A program made the translations under genes and the position numbers. 64,000 nucleotides of DNA, taken from Dehalococcoidia bacterium. GTDB lineage: Bacteria > Chloroflexota > Dehalococcoidia > DSTF01 > JACRBR01. This document shows, in pieces, positions 57,897 through 64,000 of the stretch (position 1 is its first letter; the number at the start of each line of letters is the position of its first letter). Under the pieces are notes generated by a model, which saw only the letters and a list, made by a program, of their open reading frames with translations, ran no database searches and was not told the DNA's origin. The stretch lies in the NCBI GenBank assembly GCA_040902535.1, contig JBBDXD010000014.1, forward strand, positions 79,967-143,966, written 5' to 3'.

Positions 57897-58226
57897 TCAT
57901 TCGACGACCGGCTTCTCGACGGTGATGAACGAGGCAACGCGGCTGTGGTCGATGAAGTTCTTCTCGTCTTCGAGCGCGGCGGCGACTTCCGGCGTGCGCA
58001 TGGCCGTCCGCATCGCGTCCAGGTCATCGAACCAGAGTTCGGCGGCGCCATCGTACGCCGGGGCGTTCTGCGCGCCATACGTCTCCGGCACGACATGACA
58101 CTGCACGTAGCGTCGCAGGCCGGGAATCGCGCCGGCGATCGGCGCGTGTACGTTGCGCCAGTACGCCTGGAACTGCTCGACCGTCATATCGGGCTTCTTC
58201 GAGATGCAGTAGATGAGCTTGACCAT
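57897..58226 (-). CDS. EthD-like dimeric alpha-beta barrel protein
   Basis: A 109-residue ferredoxin-like-fold protein. MVKLIYCISKKPDMTVEQFQAYWRNVHAPIAGAIPGLRRYVQ is the EthD opening, with the KPxMTxEEFxxYW..HxP pattern. A GGGGAGGAG site lies before the ATG at 58224-58226. EthD proteins are small enzymes or accessory factors for aromatic or quinone-like substrates. It is between NDH-2 and the NmrA-like gene and likely shares their transcript. Confidence 0.85.
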   Translation of the reverse strand: MVKLIYCISKKPDMTVEQFQAYWRNVHAPIAGAIPGLRRYVQCHVVPETYGAQNAPAYDGAAELWFDDLDAMRTAMRTPEVAAALEDEKNFIDHSRVASFITVEKPVVE

Positions 58227-58283
58227 CGCGTCTCCTCCCCTGGTGCGGATGGTTGCACATGCGCGCGCGAGCGTCACGCGATA

Positions 58284-59639
58284 CTACCGCCGGGCGTCTG
58301 CGTGCTCTGGCTCATCGAGCGCCGCGAGATCGGCGTCGCGTTCCGGGTCGATCAACTCGCGGTCGGTCACGAGCCGGTTGGCGCGGTCGTAGCGGAAGTA
58401 GTTCCAGGTCCAGTTGAGCAGGACGAGCGCCCGATTACGCAGCCCGACGATCTGGATGAGATGGACGAACAGCCACAACGCCCAGGCGATGAAGCCGCTG
58501 AACTGGAGCCCGAACACCTGCGCGACGGCCTTGCGGCGGCCGATCGTCGCCATCTGGCCACGGTCCTTGTACGCGAAGGCGCGCAGCGGCTCGCCGCGCA
58601 GTTCGCGCATGATGTTCGTTGCCGCGACCTGCGCTTGCTGGATCGCCACGGGCGCCACCATCGGGTAGGCGCGCCCGTGCGAGTCTTCGAGGTATGCGAG
58701 GTCGCCGATGACAAACGCATCGAGGTGGCCCGGCACCTGGAGCGTGGGCAGCACCTTGATGCGCCGTTGCGCGCCCATCTCCGCTGACAACGTCTCTCCC
58801 AGCGGCTCCCCCCGGACGCCCGCCACCCAGACGACGCTTGCCGAAGCGATCGTCTCTCCGCTCGCCAGCACGACGCTGTCTGCGGTGACTTCGCGCACCG
58901 CTGCGTTGAACCGTACGTCGACGCCGAGCGCGCGCAATTGCTGTGCGGCCTTGCGCTGCAAGCGCGCCGGCATGGAGGGAAGCAGCCGGTCCGTCGCTTC
59001 GAGCAAGATCACATGCGCCCGCTCGAGGTCGAGGTCCGGATAGTCGCGCGGCAGGACATGGCGCTTCAATTCCGCAAGCGCGCCGGACAGCTCGACGCCC
59101 GTCGGGCCGCCGCCGATCACGACGACGCTCATCAGGCGCTCACGCTCTGCGTCGTTCGTCGCGATGACCGCGCGTTCGAAGTTGCGCAGGATGCGGTTGC
59201 GCACCGCCGTCGCCTGATGCAGATCTTTCAGGCCGAGCGCGCGCAACTCGACCGACTGCAGGCCGAAGTAGTTCGTCGCACTGCCGGCCGCGACGACGAG
59301 GAAGTCGTACGGAATCTCGCCCGCGGCGGTGGTGACGTTCTTCGCCGCGAGGTCGACGCCGGTGACATCGGCCATGAGGAATCGCACGTTGCGGGTGCCG
59401 CGAAGGATCGCGCGCACGGGCTGCGCGATATCGTCGGGCTCGAGGCCCGCCGCGGCCACCTCGTACAGCAGCGGTTGGAACTGGTGGTAGTTGTGCCGGT
59501 CGATCAGCAGGACGTCGACGGGCGCGCCGGCGAGCGAGCGCGCGACGCGCAGCCCGCCAAAGCCGGCGCCGATGACGATGACGCGCGGCCGCGACCCCGG
59601 AAGCAGCACTGACTGTGTCGAAGCCTGATTGTGACTCAT
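58284..59639 (-). CDS. ndh: Type II NADH dehydrogenase-like flavoprotein
   Basis: A 451-residue protein with two dinucleotide folds: FAD at RVIVIGAGFGGLRVARSLAG (about 17-36) and NAD(P) at VVVIGGGPTGVELSGALAEL (about 165-184). The FAD-closing segment FVIGDLAYLEDSHGRAYP is present. The C-terminal FIAWALWLFVHLIQIVGLRNRALVLLNWTWNYF amphipathic anchor is typical of NDH-2, which feeds NADH electrons to quinone without proton pumping. Length matches. ATG at 59637-59639 is chosen. The two smaller genes downstream may be co-transcribed. Confidence 0.92.
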   Translation of the reverse strand: MSHNQASTQSVLLPGSRPRVIVIGAGFGGLRVARSLAGAPVDVLLIDRHNYHQFQPLLYEVAAAGLEPDDIAQPVRAILRGTRNVRFLMADVTGVDLAAKNVTTAAGEIPYDFLVVAAGSATNYFGLQSVELRALGLKDLHQATAVRNRILRNFERAVIATNDAERERLMSVVVIGGGPTGVELSGALAELKRHVLPRDYPDLDLERAHVILLEATDRLLPSMPARLQRKAAQQLRALGVDVRFNAAVREVTADSVVLASGETIASASVVWVAGVRGEPLGETLSAEMGAQRRIKVLPTLQVPGHLDAFVIGDLAYLEDSHGRAYPMVAPVAIQQAQVAATNIMRELRGEPLRAFAYKDRGQMATIGRRKAVAQVFGLQFSGFIAWALWLFVHLIQIVGLRNRALVLLNWTWNYFRYDRANRLVTDRELIDPERDADLAALDEPEHADARR

Positions 59640-59795
59640 TTCACATTCAGTCTGACTCCCGTCGCCTGCTGCCGTCAATGCCTGAATTAACGGAATCGAA
59701 GCGAAGCGGCCATTGCACACGTCGCTCTGATGGGCGCATCATCGACAGTACAGCATCCATGCACTGTCGCAGCCATCGCAGGGAGCGTGCGGCGC

Positions 59796-60077
59796 GTGAA
59801 ACTGCATAACGAACTGCACAACGTGACCGTCGCCGACGGACCCGGGCGTTCGGTCGAAGGCGTGATCCGCGTGCGAGGGTTGGGTATGCAAGTTCGCGGC
59901 CGTGGCGTAACGTTCCGGCAGCAGCAGCCGGTGGGCGTCGTCGTACACACGCGGTCGGGCGTGCAGCGGCTGGCGCTGCCGCGCGACGATGCGGTCCCGG
60001 GTGTTGCGGCGGCGCTTGCGGGACCTATCCTGTTTCTCGCGACGAAACGGTTCTTGAAGAAAGGACGCAGACGATGA
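59796..60077 (+). CDS. Small hypothetical protein upstream of GerW-like gene
   Basis: A protein of about 93 residues, from GTG 59796 (AGGGAG about 10 bases upstream; GTG 59787 is alternative). The middle is strand-rich with VIRVRGLGMQVRGRGVTFRQQQPVGVVVHTRSGVQ, and the end has a possible membrane helix (AVPGVAAALAGPILFLATKRFLKKGRRR) with a basic tail. It overlaps the next gene by ATGA, which supports translation. No family recognised, but its context with a GerW-like protein suggests a joint function. Confidence 0.6.
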   Translation: MKLHNELHNVTVADGPGRSVEGVIRVRGLGMQVRGRGVTFRQQQPVGVVVHTRSGVQRLALPRDDAVPGVAAALAGPILFLATKRFLKKGRRR

Positions 60078-60517
60078 ACTACGTCACGACCACGGACGAG
60101 ATGGTGCGGCGCATCGGGTCGATCCCCGACGAGTTGAGTGCGGCGGCATGTTTTGGCACGCCCGTCGAACGCGACGGACACACGCTGATCCCGGTCGCGC
60201 GCATCAACTTTGGCTACGGCATGGGGTTCGGCGGCGGCAGCGGCGGCAAGGGCGTCCCGGGCGATTTTGCCGCTGAGCCGGAGACTGGCGAAGGCGGTGG
60301 CGGCGGTGGTGGCGGCGGCGGATCGGCGACGCCGGTGGCGGTGATCGACCTGACGGAAGGCGCGGTAAACATCAAGGCTGTCGAAGACACGACGCGGATC
60401 ACGATCGGCGCGTTCATGATGGCGGCGTGGGTGACGTTCTGGCTCTTCCTGACGGTACGCACGATCTCGCACGAGACGGCGAAGACGCGCCGTCACGTCG
60501 CCGACAAGCAGTCCTGA
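60074..60517 (+). CDS. GerW/YtfJ-like protein with Gly-rich loop
   Basis: A 147-residue protein. The core matches GerW/YtfJ: a GTPVERDGHTLIPVARINFGYGMGFGGGSGGK block with the conserved VIPVxxxxFGxGxG shape, a Gly-rich loop with a run of ten Gly (about 77-86), and PVAVIDLTEGAVNIKAVED. In Bacillus, GerW is linked to spore germination, but homologues occur in non-sporulating bacteria with unknown role. A hydrophobic segment (about 113-130) sits at the C-terminal side. It is coupled by ATGA to the gene before it. Confidence 0.75.
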   Translation: MNYVTTTDEMVRRIGSIPDELSAAACFGTPVERDGHTLIPVARINFGYGMGFGGGSGGKGVPGDFAAEPETGEGGGGGGGGGGSATPVAVIDLTEGAVNIKAVEDTTRITIGAFMMAAWVTFWLFLTVRTISHETAKTRRHVADKQS

Positions 60518-60706
60518 TCAGCCGGCCTTCTGCGCGTCTTCTCCCGGCTCGTCCGCCTCGGCGGCGACGGGCTGAGGCGGGCCGTGCTTCTCCAGCCATT
60601 TGAGCGCAAGAGGCGTACACGCGGTGCAGGCGACCGAATGGATCCCGAGCGCGGTGCCCCCGCTCGTGACGAACGTCCCGCAAAAGGCGCACTTTCCCTG
60701 TGGCAT
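60518..60706 (-). CDS. Small zinc-knuckle protein
   Basis: A 62-residue protein with KCAFCGTFVTSGGTALGIHSVACTACTPLALKWLEKHG. The pairs CAFC and CTAC are about 20 residues apart and should bind one zinc. The rest is a helix and an acidic tail. GGAGG lies 7 bases before ATG 60704-60706. Its stop touches the GerW-like stop. It is not a known named family; a role in nucleic-acid or protein contact is plausible. Confidence 0.6.
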   Translation of the reverse strand: MPQGKCAFCGTFVTSGGTALGIHSVACTACTPLALKWLEKHGPPQPVAAEADEPGEDAQKAG

Positions 60707-60723
60707 GGATCCTCCGTGATGCG

Positions 60724-61197
60724 TTAGCCCTTGAGTTCTTTGAGCGCCGTCAGAATCTCGATCGCGTGGCCGGCGGGGCTCACTTTCGGGAAGACGCGCG
60801 CGATCTTGCCGTCCGGATCGACAATGAACGTCGCGCGGTCGACGCCCATGTATTCGCGCCCCATGAACGTCTTCGGGCCCCAGACACCATACTGTTCCGA
60901 CACCTTGTGCTCGTCATCGGCGAGCAGCGGAAACGGGAGCGTGTGCTTGTCACGGAACTTCTGGTGCGACGCGACGTTGTCAGGAGAGACGCCGAACAGT
61001 TCGGCCTCGCCGGTCATCAACTGCCAGTTGTCGCGGATGTCGCACGCCTCGGCGGTACAGCCCGGCGTGTCGTCCTTCGGATACCAGTAGAGCACGACCC
61101 ACTTGCCGCGCAGATCCTGGAGACGCACGCTCTCATCGCGGTCGTCCTTCAGTTCAAACGCGGGTGCGGCGTCGCCTTCTTGCAGATTCGTGGGCAC
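60724..61197 (-). CDS. bcp: Thioredoxin-dependent peroxiredoxin (Bcp)
   Basis: A 157-residue PrxQ/Bcp peroxiredoxin that reduces peroxides with thiols. The active site is YWYPKDDTPGCTAEACDIRDNW with the peroxidatic Cys (about 47) and resolving Cys five residues on, the PrxQ-type arrangement. The C-terminal GREYMGVDRATFIVDPDGKI block is typical. GTG start at 61195-61197 with GGAGGAAG upstream. It is 66 bases downstream of the mshD gene on the same strand, consistent with a shared thiol/oxidant defence. Confidence 0.93.
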   Translation of the reverse strand: MPTNLQEGDAAPAFELKDDRDESVRLQDLRGKWVVLYWYPKDDTPGCTAEACDIRDNWQLMTGEAELFGVSPDNVASHQKFRDKHTLPFPLLADDEHKVSEQYGVWGPKTFMGREYMGVDRATFIVDPDGKIARVFPKVSPAGHAIEILTALKELKG

Positions 61198-61262
61198 AGC
61201 GATCTTCCTCCTATCTCAGCAGGACGATCGTAGACGAAACACGAGATGTGAAACAGGCTCGG

Positions 61263-62216
61263 TCAGGCGGCCGCTTCGTCGCGCGTGGGGAGGGTTTCGG
61301 CGGCTCGCAGATCGCGGGAGTAGCACACGTCGACGTGGTGGTAGTGGAAGCCAGACTGTTCGTAGAGCGCGCACGCCGCCACATTCGCCTCGTCGACGTA
61401 GATCGCTGCGACGTTCACCTCGCGGCAACGCAGATGCGCGAGGGCCGCGGCAACCAGGTACTTGCCGAGGCCGAGGCCACGATACTGGGGCGCCGTGCCG
61501 ATGACGTAGATCTCGCCGACGCGCCGCTCCGTGCCGCGCTCTTCGACCTTGAGCCAGCAGTAGCCCGCCATGACGCCGTCCACCTCGAGCACAAGGAAAT
61601 CCTCGGCGCAGAACCACGGCTGTGCAAGTCGGGCGCGCAGGTCATCGAGCGTCCAGCAGCCGTTTTCGGGGTGGCCGCTGAAGATGCGGTTGTTGAGCGC
61701 CAGCCACGTCGCGTCATCCGCGCCGGGCCGATAGGCGCGGATGCCGGCGCCCGCAGGCGTGTCAGGCCGCGGCACCGACGTGAGGTGCCTGTGGAGGTGG
61801 AGCAGCCGCCGCTTCGGCGCGAAGCCCATCTCACGCGCCATGTGGGAACTCGTCCTGGAGTCGTTGTACGCCCAGACGTCCATGCTGCGCGCGCCCTGTC
61901 CGATCGCGTGCTCGAGGGCCCGTGACAGCAGCAGCCTGCCGACGCCGCGCCCGCGTTCCTGCGGGTGGACCACGAACTCGCAGGACACCCGTCGCGAGGC
62001 GGCATCGCCGTAGGCGAGGGTGTGGGCGTAGCCAGCCAGACGGCCAGCTTCGTACGCCACGAGGGCCAGCGCGAGGTCGTCGCCGCTTTGAATGCGGAGA
62101 AACTTGTGCTCGCCGAGCGGCTCGTGGCCATCGGCGAGCGTAGATGCTTCGATTAGCTCTGGTAGCTGATCGAGGTGCTGAACGTCCGTGTGCGAAACGA
62201 CTTCGAGGTGATGCAT
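61263..62216 (-). CDS. mshD: Mycothiol synthase, two GNAT domains
   Basis: A 317-residue protein of two GNAT domains, close to the 315 residues of mycobacterial MshD. The first domain has EFVVHPQERGRGVGRLLLSRALEHA; the second has FSGHPENGCWTLDDLRARLAQPWFCAEDFLV, GEIYVIGTAPQYRGLGLGKYLVAAALAHL and YVDEANVAACALYEQSGFHYH. The HPEN-G-W-T-DL and PWF-x-AED segments are MshD-like. MshD adds the acetyl group to Cys-GlcN-inositol to make mycothiol. ATG 62214-62216. No other msh gene is certain in the window; the PIG-L protein at 21637 could be MshB-like. A generic double GNAT is the alternative. Confidence 0.82.
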   Translation of the reverse strand: MHHLEVVSHTDVQHLDQLPELIEASTLADGHEPLGEHKFLRIQSGDDLALALVAYEAGRLAGYAHTLAYGDAASRRVSCEFVVHPQERGRGVGRLLLSRALEHAIGQGARSMDVWAYNDSRTSSHMAREMGFAPKRRLLHLHRHLTSVPRPDTPAGAGIRAYRPGADDATWLALNNRIFSGHPENGCWTLDDLRARLAQPWFCAEDFLVLEVDGVMAGYCWLKVEERGTERRVGEIYVIGTAPQYRGLGLGKYLVAAALAHLRCREVNVAAIYVDEANVAACALYEQSGFHYHHVDVCYSRDLRAAETLPTRDEAAA

Positions 62217-62317
62217 AGGTAAATCCGGAGGAGTATCGGCAGGCGCAAGGCGCGGGGATATCCTACCACTCAATTGTATTTGCAACTGGTTGCGGCGACA
62301 ACTCTGCCCTTCGAAGC

Positions 62318-62806
62318 TTATCGGCCGCCGACCGGAGGGCACGGCTCGGCCAGCGTCACTTCGCCGCGGTGCGGCGGGCCGCCGGACTCGTCGGCGATCT
62401 CGTAGGTCTCGCGGACCTGCACGGCCGGAGACAGCGTCGCGAGCACCGGACAGTACTTCGACATGGACAGGTAGATGGCGCGCCGGACGTGCGCCTCGCC
62501 GATGCCCCGCCCGCGGAATGAGTGTGCGATCGTGGCGGTCAGGTACTTGCGTGGGTGCTCCGCCGCGCGCTCAGCGGTGACGGCGACTTCGTAGACCGTC
62601 ACGTCCTGGCGCATTTTGCGGAGGATCGAAAGGACGTCCATGGCGCCGCATCCGCCGAGCGCGACGAGTTGCAGCTCCATCGGGCCGGGCGCGCTGCCCT
62701 CGCCGCCGCTCGCCTCCGTCGTGTCGATGCGCAGCGTGTAACCAGACGGCGTGTGCGCGTCGAACTTCAGACCATCGACGAGATTGAGCCGTACGGTTGA
62801 CGCCAT
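62318..62806 (-). CDS. OsmC/Ohr-family protein
   Basis: A 162-residue OsmC protein. The first catalytic Cys is in QLVALGGCGAMDVLSILRKMR (about 52-72) and the second in SMSKYCPVLATLSPAV (about 123-138). The Arg and Glu that usually assist peroxide reduction may be present, but I did not fix them. OsmC/Ohr proteins reduce organic hydroperoxides using thiols. ATG 62804-62806 with GGGAGC upstream. It lies near mshD and bcp, giving a run of thiol-linked antioxidant genes. Confidence 0.88.
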   Translation of the reverse strand: MASTVRLNLVDGLKFDAHTPSGYTLRIDTTEASGGEGSAPGPMELQLVALGGCGAMDVLSILRKMRQDVTVYEVAVTAERAAEHPRKYLTATIAHSFRGRGIGEAHVRRAIYLSMSKYCPVLATLSPAVQVRETYEIADESGGPPHRGEVTLAEPCPPVGGR

Positions 62807-62822
62807 GGCGGTGCTCCCGGCG

Positions 62823-63290
62823 CTATGTGCGAGCGGGGGCTTCGCGCGGCCAGATCTTCCAGGCGAGCGCACCGTACACGACGCCATCGAGCGCCAAGTT
62901 GAGGATGCTGTTGCGGACCTTAACGTTCCTCTGCAAGCTCTTCTTCGTCGAGAGATACGGCACCGGCAGCTTATCGAGCAGGAGGTGCGAGGCAACGATC
63001 AGCGCGCCGGCGAATGCGTCTGCCACCAGGTCGCGGTCGCCTTCCGCGTTGCCGGCGCTGACGACGCCGGAGAAGCCCGCGAGCATGCCGGACGATAGCG
63101 CAAAGCCGAGTGTGTGCGTGTGTCCGCGGTGCAGCCGCCACGGATCGCGGTGCAGCGCGATGCCTGCGATCACGTCGACATCGGGCAGGCTGGCGGCGAC
63201 GACGGACGCACCCATGCCGAAGGGCGAGCGGACGCCCAGGCGTCGCGCGAGCGCCACGCCGACTAACGTGTGACCAAGAGGACTTGCCAT
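62823..63290 (-). CDS. YdjM/DUF457-type metal-dependent membrane hydrolase
   Basis: A 155-residue protein with three to four hydrophobic segments and the motifs SPLGHTLVGVALARR, LPDVDVI, LHRGHTHTLGFAL and SHLLLDKLPV, in the order of the YdjM/YbfD-like 'metal-dependent hydrolase' family. His and Asp in these blocks likely bind a metal. The function is not established in most members. ATG at 63288-63290. It is 16 bases upstream of the OsmC gene on the same strand. Confidence 0.8.
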   Translation of the reverse strand: MASPLGHTLVGVALARRLGVRSPFGMGASVVAASLPDVDVIAGIALHRDPWRLHRGHTHTLGFALSSGMLAGFSGVVSAGNAEGDRDLVADAFAGALIVASHLLLDKLPVPYLSTKKSLQRNVKVRNSILNLALDGVVYGALAWKIWPREAPART

Positions 63291-63298
63291 GAAGATCC

Positions 63299-63886
63299 TT
63301 ACTGGCTTGCGTTCGGCTTCACTTCGCCGCCCGGGTTGTCGATGGTCTGCTGATCTTCGAGCGCGAGGGCCGCGCCGTTCCAGCCGTAGGTCGTCTGTCG
63401 CAGCAGGCTCGGGCAGCACTCCGGGTCATCGGGCCCAAAGACCGGCTCAAGCATCACGAGTTTGCCTTCGACGACATTGAGCGCGATGCCGCCGGACTCC
63501 CGGGGCAGCTCTCGCAGAAGCGTCACTGTGCCGTCGTCGGTCGGCGTCAGGACGACGAAGGCGACGTTGCCGAGCGTCCCGGCCGAAGAGACCGGCACGA
63601 CTGCGTCATCGATGCCATCGTCGCTGAGGTCGGCGTAGATGACGTTCTCCTGGACGTACTCCCCGCCGGTCTCCTCGATCAGCGACTGGACGGCGGGATC
63701 GTTTTCCAGGTCGCGCTCGCGGATCGCACCGGAAGGCGTCGCGCCGGCGCGCGCCGTTCCCGAGGCGGCGACGCTGGGGACGGGGCGCGTCGGCGTCTCG
63801 TCGTCGCCGCCATCACCGCCGCACGCGGCGAAGCTGAGAAGCGCGAGAGACGCGGCGATCATCGACGCGAGGACGCGGATGCACAT
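63299..63886 (-). CDS. Hypothetical lipoprotein
   Basis: A 195-residue protein with a lipoprotein signal MCIRVLASMIAASLALLSFAAC, so Cys near residue 22 is lipidated. A low-complexity linker (GGDGGDDETPTRPVPSVAAS) follows, then about 140 residues with LSDDGIDDAVVPVSSAGTLGNVAFVVL, which is FG-GAP/'repeat in toxin'-like in its DxDxDxxxD shape and suggests Ca-binding beta-structure. ATG at 63884-63886. It ends 8 bases before the YdjM-like gene's start; a shared transcript is possible. Confidence 0.7.
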   Translation of the reverse strand: MCIRVLASMIAASLALLSFAACGGDGGDDETPTRPVPSVAASGTARAGATPSGAIRERDLENDPAVQSLIEETGGEYVQENVIYADLSDDGIDDAVVPVSSAGTLGNVAFVVLTPTDDGTVTLLRELPRESGGIALNVVEGKLVMLEPVFGPDDPECCPSLLRQTTYGWNGAALALEDQQTIDNPGGEVKPNASQ

Positions 63887-63928
63887 GTCGCGGCAGTGTA
63901 GGTGGCGCCGCGAAGGGCGGGCAAGCGG

Positions 63929-64000
<72 letters not shown>

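Overview
The window is a 64 kb stretch of GC-rich, densely coding bacterial DNA from what looks like an uncultured free-living aerobe. Frequent GTG/TTG starts, many ATGA/GTGA gene overlaps, a mycothiol synthase, DinB-fold thiol enzymes, LLM-type flavin or F420 oxidoreductases, DUF4389 and DUF362 proteins and a DnaD/tandem-AAA+ replication cluster fit a Chloroflexota (Dehalococcoidia-like) genome best. A deep actinobacterial relative is the main alternative. This is inference from gene content: no rRNA or tRNA gene was found, and no phage, plasmid, CRISPR or transposase gene was recognised.

Layout. 0-10 kb: a TetR regulator with a perfect 19-bp operator and a haloalkane dehalogenase cut by the window edge; a DinB protein and an LLM oxidoreductase; a minus-strand operon of phosphotransferase, DUF488, double DinB and GRAM-like genes with ATGA junctions; DUF362 and alpha/beta hydrolase genes; a lipoprotein; a PPi-type phosphofructokinase. 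10-23 kb: MBL hydrolase and ogt, a badly frameshifted secreted alpha/beta hydrolase, PcrA helicase, PfkB and adenylate-kinase-like kinases, cinA, a cupin, a broken ankyrin gene, Nudix and PIG-L genes. 23-37 kb: M3 peptidase, a tandem nitrilase with a degenerate second half, RDD and membrane proteins, DinB plus alkaline-phosphatase-type enzyme, treZ, two DUF4389 membrane proteins and purL. 37-44.5 kb: a degenerate SDR, a methyltransferase/NTase pair, patatin, then the replication/ribosome cluster rplI - small ORF - dnaB - dnaD - tandem AAA+ loader. 44.5-54.8 kb: lipoprotein, a degenerate HD-GYP protein, ABC-F, SRPBCC, an EF-G2-like GTPase, a repeat-flanked four-helix-bundle cassette, two small paralogues, an LCP ligase and a sugar-phosphate isomerase. 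54.8-64 kb: CaiB plus LLM operon facing an NDH-2/EthD/NmrA run, a GerW-like pair, Bcp peroxiredoxin, MshD, OsmC, a YdjM-like membrane protein and a lipoprotein.

How the genes connect. MshD, OsmC and Bcp suggest a mycothiol-centred redox system, and three DinB genes (four DinB domains) in the same window could be its thiol-dependent enzymes. The replication cluster puts the helicase, a DnaD-like protein and a likely loader on one transcript behind ribosomal protein L9.

The least expected signal is non-coding. Three families of short heptamer repeats, each with a constant 5-base core plus 2 free bases (GAAGCNN, GAACCNN, TCAGCNN), lie between genes, often as inverted arrays. One pair brackets a decayed four-helix-bundle gene that fits exactly between two neighbouring stop codons. 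This looks like a small mobile cassette or repeat system and is the best candidate here for something under-described. Three genes (alpha/beta hydrolase, ankyrin, four-helix bundle) carry frameshifts. One of these is a clean 10-bp tandem duplication.
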